In this document: one piece after another, positions 6,695-13,067 of the stretch
Layout: each line of letters starts with the position of its first letter
Numbering within the stretch: the first letter of the stretch is position 1
Origin: Iamia sp035765045
GTDB lineage: Bacteria > Actinomycetota > Acidimicrobiia > Acidimicrobiales > Iamiaceae
Assembly: GCA_035765045.1 (NCBI GenBank)
Contig: DASTYI010000159.1
Coordinates: forward strand, 1 to 26,358
Length of the DNA: 26,358 nucleotides
Direction: 5' to 3'
Position numbers and translations under genes: made by a program
The notes under the pieces: model-generated
The model's input: the letters and a program-made list of their open reading frames with translations, nothing else
Told to the model about the DNA's origin: nothing
Databases searched by the model: none

Positions 6695-8139
6695 TCACCC
6701 GAGCGTAGGCCGAGACGGACGGCCGGAGCGGGTCCGATCGGTCCGTCGGGGGGCCAGGCCAGCACCAGGTCGTCGCCCACCGCCGTCCCCTCGACCGGGC
6801 CGTGGCCCAGCACGGCGGCCGGGCGATCGGCCCACGACGCCAGGCCGGGCAGGGTCAGCGTCGACCCGGTCGGGGCGCCCAGGCAGATGGCGTAGACGGC
6901 CCCGCCGGCCTGGGTGTAGCGGACGTCGACGCCCTCGGCGGTGGTGGCCGAGGCCGCGACCCAGGGCCGGGTGCCCACCAGGGCCTCGGCGTTCACGTCC
7001 ATCCAGGCGCCCAGGGCGTCGAGGCGGACCGCCTCCCGGGGCTGGATGGCGCCGGCGGCGTCGGGACCGACGTTGAGGAGCAGGTTGCCGTTCTTGGCGA
7101 CCATGTCGGCCAGGCTGCGCACCAGCTCGTCGGGGTCGATCAGCCGGTCGTCGGGCTCGTTGGCGTTGATGCCGAAGGCCGCCCCCATGCCCCGGGTCGC
7201 CTCCCACTTGTGGTTGGTGGCGGTCGGCGGCGAGGAGTACTCGGGCGTGCGGAAGTCGGCCAGCGGGTGGCCCGACGACGGGCCCATGTCGGGCAGTCGG
7301 GGCAGCGCCACCCGGACGGCGGCGTTGATGGCGGTCCGGGCCCGGGGCCGGGCCAGCACCGCGGGCGGCGCCACCCAGCGGTCGTTGACGGTGCCGTCGG
7401 GGACCCGGCGGAGGTAGTCGACCAGGAAGGCCCGCAGGTCGAACCCGGGCGGCGAGCCGATGTCGCTCCACACGACGCTCGGCTCGTAGCGGTCGACCAG
7501 CTCGCGCAGGTGGGCGTCGACGTAGGCCACGTAGGCGGGGTCGCGGGGGATGCAGGCGAGGGCGTCGGCCGGCTCGACGATCGGCAGGTCCTCCCACGTC
7601 CAGTCGAGCCCGACCGAGTAGTAGGTGCCGAAGCGCAGGCCCCGGCGGCGGACGGCGGCGGCCAGCTCGCCGACCACGTCCCGGGGGGTGTGCCAGCCGG
7701 GCCGGTGCGGGTTGGGCACGTCGCTCGGCCAGAGGCAGTAGCCGTCGTGGTGCTTGGTGACGAGGACGACGTAGCCGGCACCGGAGCGGGCGAAGAGGTC
7801 GGCCCACGGCTCGGGGTCCCAGTCGGCCAGGCCCTCCTCGAACGGGACCCGGAAGTCCTCGTAGGGGGCGTCGCCGTAGGTGGCGTGGTGGTGCGCCGCC
7901 GTCGGGCTGCCGGGCACCCGCATGGCGTTGCCGTACCACTCGGCGTACGGGAGCCGGGCGCCGAGCTCGCCCGGGGTGCGCTTGAGCACGTCGAGCATCG
8001 TCTCGCCCGGGGGCAGCGTCGGCGCCCAGGCGGGGACGGCGAACACGCCCCAGTGGACGAAGATGCCGAGCTTGGCGTCCTCGAACCACACCGGCGCCCG
8101 GTGCCCCGGGATCCGCTGGTCGGATCGTCGTCTCGCCAT
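6658..8139 (-). CDS. GH29 alpha-L-fucosidase, cytoplasmic
   Basis: The 493-aa protein matches glycoside hydrolase family 29. Signature segments are LGIFVHWGVFAVPAW (24-38), TKHHDGYCLWPSDV (128-141), FGTYYSVGLDW (170-180), SVVWSDIGSP with Asp226 as the likely nucleophile, WEATRGMGAAFGIN, and AKNGNLLLNVGPDAAGAIQP (the family's GGNLLLNxGP run). It should hydrolyse terminal alpha-L-fucosides. Unlike many GH29 enzymes it has no signal peptide, so it is predicted to act inside the cell on imported fucosides. The frame does not stop until 6658, so the last 12 codons, including the stop, are the 5' half of tRNA-Ser, and the stop TGA is the tRNA anticodon itself. The ribosome binding site is weak. It is divergent from the APH-type kinase. 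Confidence 0.88.
   Translation of the reverse strand: MARRRSDQRIPGHRAPVWFEDAKLGIFVHWGVFAVPAWAPTLPPGETMLDVLKRTPGELGARLPYAEWYGNAMRVPGSPTAAHHHATYGDAPYEDFRVPFEEGLADWDPEPWADLFARSGAGYVVLVTKHHDGYCLWPSDVPNPHRPGWHTPRDVVGELAAAVRRRGLRFGTYYSVGLDWTWEDLPIVEPADALACIPRDPAYVAYVDAHLRELVDRYEPSVVWSDIGSPPGFDLRAFLVDYLRRVPDGTVNDRWVAPPAVLARPRARTAINAAVRVALPRLPDMGPSSGHPLADFRTPEYSSPPTATNHKWEATRGMGAAFGINANEPDDRLIDPDELVRSLADMVAKNGNLLLNVGPDAAGAIQPREAVRLDALGAWMDVNAEALVGTRPWVAASATTAEGVDVRYTQAGGAVYAICLGAPTGSTLTLPGLASWADRPAAVLGHGPVEGTAVGDDLVLAWPPDGPIGPAPAVRLGLRSGEERWQSGRSQSP
6702..6707 (-). promoter_or_regulatory. -10-like TACGCT for tRNA-Ser
   Basis: TACGCT ends 7 nt before the mature tRNA 5' end, inside the last codons of the fucosidase gene. 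Transcription would begin almost at the mature 5' end, leaving little or no leader for RNase P to remove. No -35 consensus was seen. Confidence 0.4.
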
Positions 8140-8216
8140 GTCAGCCCCCCGGCTCCTCGGAACGTCGCCCGAGAGCCTGCCAGAGGATCACGCCGGGCGG
8201 GGGCGCTCCGCTCGGC

Positions 8217-8222
8217 GATGCT
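8217..8222 (+). promoter_or_regulatory. -10-like GATGCT, leaderless-type
   Basis: GATGCT ends exactly 6 nt before the GTG start of the APH-type kinase at 8229. The intervening GGGAGG could also act as a ribosome binding site but would abut the start codon. Confidence 0.4.
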
Positions 8223-8228
8223 GGGAGG

Positions 8229-9056
8229 GTGGAGCTGGTCGAGCACGTGTCCGCCCTGACCGGGGCCGGGTTCGTCCGGGAGGTGCGGGGCGGCCACCAG
8301 TCACGGGTGTTCGAGGCCCGGGGCGGGGACCTGGCCCGACCGCTGGCGGTCAAGGTCCTCGATGCCGAGGTGAGCGATCGGGCCGAGGTCGAGGCCCGCA
8401 CCGCCGTCGTCGCCGACCTGGCCGCGCGCGACCGGGTGGTGTGCGGGCCCCGGGCGCTCGAGGGGCGGCTGGCGACCCCGCTCGACCTGGACGCCGGGCC
8501 GGTGCTGGTGACCGCCTCGGAGTGGGCCGAGGGAGCCCCGCTCGATCCGGCCGACCCGGACGATGCCGCCCTTCTCGGCCGCACCCTCGCCACCCTCCAC
8601 GTCTCGATGCGGGCGGTCGATGCGTCCGGGCTGCGACCGGTCGCCGCCCTCCGCGTCGTGCCCGTCGATCCCGCGCTCGGCGACCAGCTCCTCCACGGCG
8701 ACGTCAACCACGGCAACCTGCGCTCGGCCGCCGGCTCCGTGCGGGTGTTCGACCTCGACGACTGCGGTCGGGGCCCGGCCCTGTTCGACGTGGCCAACGC
8801 CGTCTACATGGCCCGCTTCGCCGCCGCCGTGGGGCGGGCGGGCGGGACCTTCGAGGAGCCCTTCCTCGCCGGCTACGCCGCGGCCACCGGGACCACCCTC
8901 GACCACCAGCTGCTCGAGCACCTGGTCGACGTGCGCGTCAGGGCCCTCGTCACCTGGCTCGACGATCCGGCGACCGCCCCGATCGGGATCCGCCGGGCCG
9001 ACCCGGCGTGGCACGACGTGCTCCGCCGCTTCGCCGCCGACCACCTTCGCCGCTGA
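8229..9056 (+). CDS. APH-family aminoglycoside/small-molecule kinase
   Basis: The 275-aa protein has the protein-kinase-like fold of the aminoglycoside phosphotransferase family. The ATP-binding lysine is in LAVKVL (Lys42), an EWAEG hinge follows, the catalytic loop is HGDVNHGN (156-163), and the metal-binding DLDDCG (175-180) corresponds to the DFG motif. Proteins of this family phosphorylate aminoglycosides, homoserine, choline or fructosamines; the substrate cannot be read from the sequence. The GTG start is set by the -10-like hexamer 6 nt upstream. Its last 107 nt overlap, in antisense, the C-terminal tail of the convergent desaturase gene. Confidence 0.85.
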   Translation: MELVEHVSALTGAGFVREVRGGHQSRVFEARGGDLARPLAVKVLDAEVSDRAEVEARTAVVADLAARDRVVCGPRALEGRLATPLDLDAGPVLVTASEWAEGAPLDPADPDDAALLGRTLATLHVSMRAVDASGLRPVAALRVVPVDPALGDQLLHGDVNHGNLRSAAGSVRVFDLDDCGRGPALFDVANAVYMARFAAAVGRAGGTFEEPFLAGYAAATGTTLDHQLLEHLVDVRVRALVTWLDDPATAPIGIRRADPAWHDVLRRFAADHLRR

Positions 9057-10047
9057 TCGGGGTGGGATCAGGCCGGGCGGGGCGGTCCTGGCCGGCGGCG
9101 AGGGCCTGCCAGAGGGCGAGGTAGCTGCGGTGCTCCAACCCGTCGGGGACCCAGCCGCTGGCCCGCAGCTCGGCGTGCATCCGGGGGAGGTTGCGCCACG
9201 GGACGCCCATGTCGACGTGGTGGGCGAGGTGCCAGCCGATGTTGTAGGGGACGAGGAAGAACCGCGCCACCAGGTGCTGGCGGACCGAGTGGGTGGTGCG
9301 GCGCCGGTCCTTCGAGCGCTCCATCCCGCCGTGCTCGGCGATGGCCCGGAGCCGGTTGATCACCCGCCACTCGGTCATCCACGGCACGAACCAGAGCAGG
9401 TACAGCGCGGGCCGGCCCACGGCGACGCAGACGGCGACGAACAGCGCCTGGCAGTAGAGGATGCGGCGGGCGTGCTTGCCGAAGCCCTTGGCCCGGGTGC
9501 CCCGCAGCAGCGAGCGCAGGTTCTTCCAGCCGCTCTTGCCGAGGGCGTCGCGGGTGAGCTTGCGGCGCAGCGAGGCCCGGCTGACCGGGTAGCCGACGTA
9601 GAGGTTCATGTCGGGCTCGTAGGGCCCGAACTCCTCCTTGTGGTGGGCGATGTGGCCGCGGCGGTAGAGATCGGTCGAGATGAAGCCGGGGTAGCCGACG
9701 AGCCAGCGGCCGACCCAGTCGTTGACCTTCTTGTTGGGGAAGAGGAGCCGGTGGGCGGCCTCGTGCGAGAGGGCGGCGAAGGCGGCGTGGGTGCGGCCCA
9801 TCCAGACGAAGGCGACGAGGTAGCCGAGCGGGTGGCCGATCCAGGCGGCGAGGGCGATCAGCCCCGCCGACTGGGCGTAGACGCTGAGGACGGCCAGGAC
9901 GTTGCGGGCCACCGGGATGCGTCGCAGCTCGGCCCGGATCTCGGGGACGGCCTTGCCGGTGACGCCGAGCCGCTCGGTGGGCAGCACGTCGGGCAGCAGG
10001 GCGGGTGCCGGGACCATGGTGCGGGGAGGGTCGGTGGTGATGGCCAC
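8950..10047 (-). CDS. membrane fatty-acid desaturase
   Basis: The protein (365 aa from GTG 10047) is a membrane di-iron desaturase/hydroxylase. All three histidine boxes are present: HEAAH (95-99), HIAHH (132-136) and HLAHH (273-277). Hydrophobic stretches lie at about 50-70, 75-92 and 200-222. It would introduce a double bond, or hydroxylate, an acyl chain or carotenoid-like lipid using O2 and an electron donor. The start is chosen over upstream codons because TAATGT lies 7 nt before it. The C-terminal ~30 residues are an Arg/Gly-rich tail running antisense into the APH-kinase gene, so the natural end may have lost an earlier stop. A 13-bp inverted repeat covers its promoter and start codon, suggesting tight repression. 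Confidence 0.9.
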   Translation of the reverse strand: MAITTDPPRTMVPAPALLPDVLPTERLGVTGKAVPEIRAELRRIPVARNVLAVLSVYAQSAGLIALAAWIGHPLGYLVAFVWMGRTHAAFAALSHEAAHRLLFPNKKVNDWVGRWLVGYPGFISTDLYRRGHIAHHKEEFGPYEPDMNLYVGYPVSRASLRRKLTRDALGKSGWKNLRSLLRGTRAKGFGKHARRILYCQALFVAVCVAVGRPALYLLWFVPWMTEWRVINRLRAIAEHGGMERSKDRRRTTHSVRQHLVARFFLVPYNIGWHLAHHVDMGVPWRNLPRMHAELRASGWVPDGLEHRSYLALWQALAAGQDRPARPDPTPISGEGGRRRSGGARRATPGRPGGSRSGRSPDRRAR

Positions 10048-10083
10048 GACCGAGACATTACACATCCGAATCGGTCGTGGCCA
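10041..10083. promoter_or_regulatory. 13-bp perfect inverted repeat over the desaturase promoter (putative operator)
   Basis: TGGCCACGACCGA (10041-10053) and TCGGTCGTGGCCA (10071-10083) are perfectly complementary arms 17 nt apart, with arm centres 30 bp (about three helical turns) apart. The -10-like TAATGT (10055-10060, minus strand) sits in the spacer. The left arm covers the desaturase GTG start. The layout fits cooperative binding of a dimeric repressor; an RNA hairpin is less likely if transcription starts at 10047. Confidence 0.6.
10055..10060 (-). promoter_or_regulatory. -10-like TAATGT, leaderless-type, desaturase
   Basis: TAATGT ends 7 nt before the GTG at 10047 on the minus strand and has no ribosome binding site. 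It is framed by the 13-bp inverted repeat. Confidence 0.5.
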
Positions 10084-10109
10084 GCCCGTAATGGTGGAGG
10101 CCCGATCCC

Positions 10110-10115
10110 TATGCT
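10110..10115 (+). promoter_or_regulatory. -10-like TATGCT
   Basis: TATGCT ends 9 nt before the ATG at 10125; the following GGAG could serve as a short ribosome binding site. It forms a divergent promoter region with the desaturase. Confidence 0.4.
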
Positions 10116-10124
10116 GGAGCACCC

Positions 10125-10457
10125 ATGACCCCTGAGAGCCCCCGCGCCGACGTGGCCCGACCCGTCCGTCGCCCCTGGCGGTCGTCGCTGGTGCTGGTCT
10201 GCCGGGAGTGCGACGGCGCCCGCGGCTTCGGGCCCAAGCGGGTCCGCAAGGCGCTCAAGGCCCGGACCCGGGCGGGGCTGCCGCGCAAGGCGGCCCGGGT
10301 CGCCACCGTCAGCTGCCTCGACGTCTGCCCCAAGCGGGCCGTGACCGTGGCCGTGGCCGGGGTGGGTGAGACGGCGGTGACGATCTCGGGCCCGGTCGGC
10401 GCCGCCGCCCTGGTCGACGGGCTGGCCCGGGCCCTCGAGGTCGAGGCCGGCCCGTGA
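10125..10457 (+). CDS. small ferredoxin-like protein with CxxC and CxxxC motifs
   Basis: The 110-aa protein carries four cysteines as VCREC (Cys26, Cys29) and SCLDVCPK (Cys64, Cys68). This arrangement resembles thioredoxin-like 2Fe-2S ferredoxins and DUF1636-type proteins, so it may bind an iron-sulfur cluster or another metal. Between the motifs is a strongly basic stretch (RVRKALKARTRAGLPRK). No membrane segment is seen. The partner is unknown, but the gene lies divergent from the desaturase, an enzyme that needs an electron donor, and shares the intervening region containing the 13-bp inverted repeat. Supplying electrons to it is therefore a possibility only. It overlaps the PaaX-type regulator gene by 4 nt (GTGA). 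Confidence 0.65.
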   Translation: MTPESPRADVARPVRRPWRSSLVLVCRECDGARGFGPKRVRKALKARTRAGLPRKAARVATVSCLDVCPKRAVTVAVAGVGETAVTISGPVGAAALVDGLARALEVEAGP

Positions 10458-11269
10458 CCGAGCCCTGGCACCCGGGCGAGGAGCGGGCGCTGACGGCCCG
10501 CTCGGTGGTGGCGTCGACCCTCCTCGGCGTGCGCCCGCCCCGGCTGCCCACCCGCCAGCTGGTCGGCGCCTGCGCCCTGTTCGGCATCAGCGACGGCACC
10601 GCCCGGGTGGCGATCAGCCGGATGGTGGCGGCCGGCGAGCTGGCCCCCGTCGACGGCGGCTACGCCCTGACCGGCGCCCTGCTCGACCGCTCGGCCCGCC
10701 AGGACCTGAGCGCCGGCGCCACCACCCGGCCGTGGAGCCCGGCCGCCGGGTGGGCGATGGCCGTGGTCGTGGGCGAGGGCCGCGCCGCCAGCGAGCGGGC
10801 CGCCCTGCGCCGGGCCGCCGAGGCGCTCCGCCTGGCCGAGCGGCGCGAGGGCGTGTGGCTGCGGCCCGACAACCTCCCGGTCGCCGCCCTGCCCGAGGCC
10901 GAGGCGGTGGTGGCGGCGCAGTGCGACCGCTTCGTCGCCCACCCCGCGGGGGACGGCGCCGCCCTCGCCGCCGCCCTGTGGGACCTCGACGGCTGGGCGG
11001 CCCGGGCCACCCGGTTGGCCGCCGCCCTGGACCGGACCCGGCCCGCCCTCGACGCCGGCGACCGCACCGCCCTGCCCGAGGGCTTCGTGCTCTCGGCCGC
11101 CGTCCTCCGCCACCTCCAGGCCGACCCGCTGCTACCGGCCGAGCTGCTCCCCGCCGGCTGGCCCGGACCAGCGCTGCGCGCCGCCCACGGCACCTGGCGC
11201 CGGTCCTTCGACCACCTGTGGGCGGCATGGGCCCGGGCCCCCCAGGCCGAGGGTGCCCCGGCCGGCTAG
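10454..11269 (+). CDS. PaaX-family transcriptional regulator
   Basis: The 271-aa protein fits the PaaX family of repressors. The N-terminal winged-helix part contains TARSVVASTLLGVRPPRLPT, LFGISDGTARVAISRMVAAGEL and a YALTG turn, the characteristic PaaX opening; the C-terminal part is Ala-rich and helical. PaaX itself controls phenylacetate degradation through phenylacetyl-CoA, but no paa genes are in the window, so the ligand and targets are unknown. It starts at a GTG overlapping the TGA of the small cysteine protein, so the two form an operon. It is a reasonable candidate for binding the 13-bp inverted repeat at 10041-10083. Confidence 0.82.
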   Translation: MTEPWHPGEERALTARSVVASTLLGVRPPRLPTRQLVGACALFGISDGTARVAISRMVAAGELAPVDGGYALTGALLDRSARQDLSAGATTRPWSPAAGWAMAVVVGEGRAASERAALRRAAEALRLAERREGVWLRPDNLPVAALPEAEAVVAAQCDRFVAHPAGDGAALAAALWDLDGWAARATRLAAALDRTRPALDAGDRTALPEGFVLSAAVLRHLQADPLLPAELLPAGWPGPALRAAHGTWRRSFDHLWAAWARAPQAEGAPAG

Positions 11270-11431
11270 GGCCTCGACGGGCGCAGGCGCGCCGCGGGCC
11301 GGCGGCCGCCACCCACGGGCCCAGCCGGTCGCGACCGCCACGGCCAGGCCGGGCACCGCCGCCACCGCGATCTGGATCACGCTGCGGAGGCCCTTCTCCC
11401 ACGCCGTGGTCGGCACGCCCGTCGTGCCCAC
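11132..11431 (-). CDS. possible small membrane protein downstream of TetR regulator
   Basis: A 99-aa frame begins at GTG 11431, 24 nt after the TetR stop, behind a strong GAGGAGGGAG ribosome binding site. Its N-terminal part, EKGLRSVIQIAVAAVPGLAV, reads as one membrane helix, followed by a Gly/Pro-rich tail. The last 138 nt are antisense to the 3' end of the PaaX-type gene and look non-protein-like. I do not recognise a family; a holin-like or anchor peptide is possible. The ribosome binding site and the absence of another gene in this gap are the main support. Confidence 0.4.
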   Translation of the reverse strand: MGTTGVPTTAWEKGLRSVIQIAVAAVPGLAVAVATGWARGWRPPARGAPAPVEALAGRGTLGLGGPGPCRPQVVEGPAPGAVGGAQRWSGPAGGEQLGR

Positions 11432-11455
11432 CGGGCTCCCTCCTCGGAGGCGGCG

Positions 11456-12037
11456 CTAGGCGCGGCCCGCCCCGGACTCCGGGCCGACGGCGAAGCCGAG
11501 GGCGACCAACAGGGCGGCGACGGCCTCGGCGAGGGCGACGTCGAGGGCGCCGCGCCGCTGGAACTGCCACACGGTCAGCGAGCCCTGCCAGAGGGCCACG
11601 ACCAGCCGGCCGACCCCCGGCGGGGCGGCGGGCAGCCGGCGCTCGACGGCGGCCTCGAGGGTGGCGATCCAGGCCTGCCCCCGCGCCCGCAGCACCGGGT
11701 CGCGCAGGTCCTCCCGCAGCAGGAGGATCTGATCGGCCTCCTCCGACGGGTCGTAGGTGCCGCTGATCCGCAGCAGCATGTCGACCACGCCGTCGGGGCC
11801 GTCGCCGGCGGCGGCGTCGGCTGCCGCCGTGTGGGCGTCGAGGTGGTCCCAGGCCCGGAGCAGGGCGGCCTGGAGGAGGGCGGGCTTGGTGCCGAAGCGC
11901 TGCACGAGGGTGGCCGGGGCCAGGCCGACCTCGGCCGAGAGGGACTGGAAGGTCAGCGCCGCCGGCCCCCGGGTCTCGGCCAGGCGCAGGGCCTCGTCGA
12001 GGATGACCTCGTCGGACACGGACCTCTTGCGCGGCAC
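11456..12037 (-). CDS. TetR-family transcriptional regulator
   Basis: The 193-aa protein has the TetR helix-turn-helix at the N-terminus: VILDEALRLAETRGPAALTF, LSAEVGLAPATLVQRFGTK and ALLQAALLRAWD. The C-terminal helical ligand domain is divergent, as usual. It reads divergently from the SDR gene with 60 nt between start codons, which contain a tandem 14-bp repeat and a palindromic segment, so it probably represses itself and the SDR gene until a small molecule binds. GTG 12037 is favoured because TACCCT lies exactly 6 nt upstream with no ribosome binding site, the leaderless layout seen elsewhere in the window. Confidence 0.9.
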   Translation of the reverse strand: MPRKRSVSDEVILDEALRLAETRGPAALTFQSLSAEVGLAPATLVQRFGTKPALLQAALLRAWDHLDAHTAAADAAAGDGPDGVVDMLLRISGTYDPSEEADQILLLREDLRDPVLRARGQAWIATLEAAVERRLPAAPPGVGRLVVALWQGSLTVWQFQRRGALDVALAEAVAALLVALGFAVGPESGAGRA

Positions 12038-12043
12038 CCGGAC

Positions 12044-12049
12044 AGGGTA
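12044..12049 (-). promoter_or_regulatory. -10-like TACCCT, leaderless-type, TetR gene
   Basis: TACCCT on the minus strand ends exactly 6 nt before the GTG at 12037, giving a likely leaderless transcript for the TetR gene. Confidence 0.5.
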
Positions 12050-12057
12050 TACGAATA

Positions 12058-12085
12058 GACGTTCACAAACGGTTGTTCACATACG
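12058..12085. promoter_or_regulatory. tandem 14-bp repeat, putative TetR operator
   Basis: GACGTTCACAAACG (12058-12071) and GTTGTTCACATACG (12072-12085) are adjacent copies sharing 11 of 14 bases. A partial palindrome, ACAAACGGTTGT (12065-12076, five of six pairs), spans the junction. The position between divergent TetR and SDR genes makes it the likely binding site for the TetR protein. Its AT content is clearly above that of the surroundings. Confidence 0.55.
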
Positions 12086-12097
12086 AGAGGAGGCCCC

Positions 12098-13033
12098 ATG
12101 GGGGCGTTGGACGGGAAGGTCGCACTGGTCGCCGGGGGCACGCGAGGTGCCGGACGGGGCATCGCCATCGAGCTCGGCGCCGCCGGCGCCCACGTCTGGG
12201 TCACCGGGCGGACCACCCGCGAGCACCGGTCGGAGTACGACCGCGACGAGACGATCGAGGAGACCGCCGAGCTGGTGGCGGCGGCCGGCGGCACCGCCAC
12301 CGCCGTCCGGGTCGACCACCTGGAGTCCGACCAGGTCGCCGAGCTCGTCGCCCGCATCGACCGGGAGTCGGGCCGGCTCGACGTCCTCGTCAACGACATC
12401 TGGGGCGGCGAGGAGATGGTCGACTGGGACACCCCGGTGTGGGAGCACGACCTGGCCAAGGGCCGGCGGCTGCTCGACCTGGCCATCGAGACCCACCTGG
12501 TCACCAGCCACCACGCCCTGCCGCTGCTGATCCGTGGGCCCGGCGGCCTCGTCGTCGAGATGACCGACGGCACCCGCGAGTACAACGAGGCGACCTACCG
12601 GCTGTCGGTGTTCTACGACCTGGCCAAGTGGTCGGTCCTCCGCCTGGCGTGGGCCCAGGGCCACGAGCTGGCGCCCCACGGGGCCACCGCGGTGGCACTG
12701 ACCCCGGGCTGGATGCGGTCCGAGATGATGCTCGAGCACTACGGCGTCACCGAGGAGACCTGGCGGGACGTGCTGACCCGCCCCCACGAGGAGCCGTACC
12801 CGGACCCGAAGCACTTCGGCATCTCCGAGACGCCCCGCTTCGTCGGGCGGGCCGTCGCCGCCCTCGCCGCCGACCCCGACGTCGCCCGGTGGAACCAGGC
12901 CTCGCTGTCCTCGGGCCAGCTGGCGCGCGAGTACGGCTTCACCGACCTCGACGGGAGCCGGCCCGACGCCTGGCGCTACCTCGTCGAGGTCCAGGACAAG
13001 GGCCTCCCGGCCAACCCCGAGGCCTATCGCTAG
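12098..13033 (+). CDS. short-chain dehydrogenase/reductase
   Basis: The 311-aa protein is an SDR enzyme. The nucleotide-binding GGTRGAGRG run (13-21) replaces TGxxxGxG, VNDIWGG (98-104) stands where NNAG is usual, and the catalytic YDLAK places Tyr173 and Lys177 as required. Segments after residue 190 (TPGWMRSEMML) match the usual PG motif. It should oxidise or reduce an alcohol/ketone with NAD(P). The long C-terminal extension and the VND variant point to an uncommon subfamily. ATG 12098 is preceded by GAGAGGAGG at good spacing, so this message has a leader. The divergent TetR gene is the likely regulator. Confidence 0.88.
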   Translation: MGALDGKVALVAGGTRGAGRGIAIELGAAGAHVWVTGRTTREHRSEYDRDETIEETAELVAAAGGTATAVRVDHLESDQVAELVARIDRESGRLDVLVNDIWGGEEMVDWDTPVWEHDLAKGRRLLDLAIETHLVTSHHALPLLIRGPGGLVVEMTDGTREYNEATYRLSVFYDLAKWSVLRLAWAQGHELAPHGATAVALTPGWMRSEMMLEHYGVTEETWRDVLTRPHEEPYPDPKHFGISETPRFVGRAVAALAADPDVARWNQASLSSGQLAREYGFTDLDGSRPDAWRYLVEVQDKGLPANPEAYR

Positions 13034-13055
13034 GGGCAGCCCCGCGGGCCACCCG

Positions 13056-13061
13056 TAGCCT
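13056..13061 (+). promoter_or_regulatory. -10-like TAGCCT, leaderless-type, ABC exporter
   Basis: TAGCCT ends exactly 6 nt before the GTG at 13068. There is no ribosome binding site in between. Confidence 0.5.
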
Positions 13062-13067
13062 GCGGCG

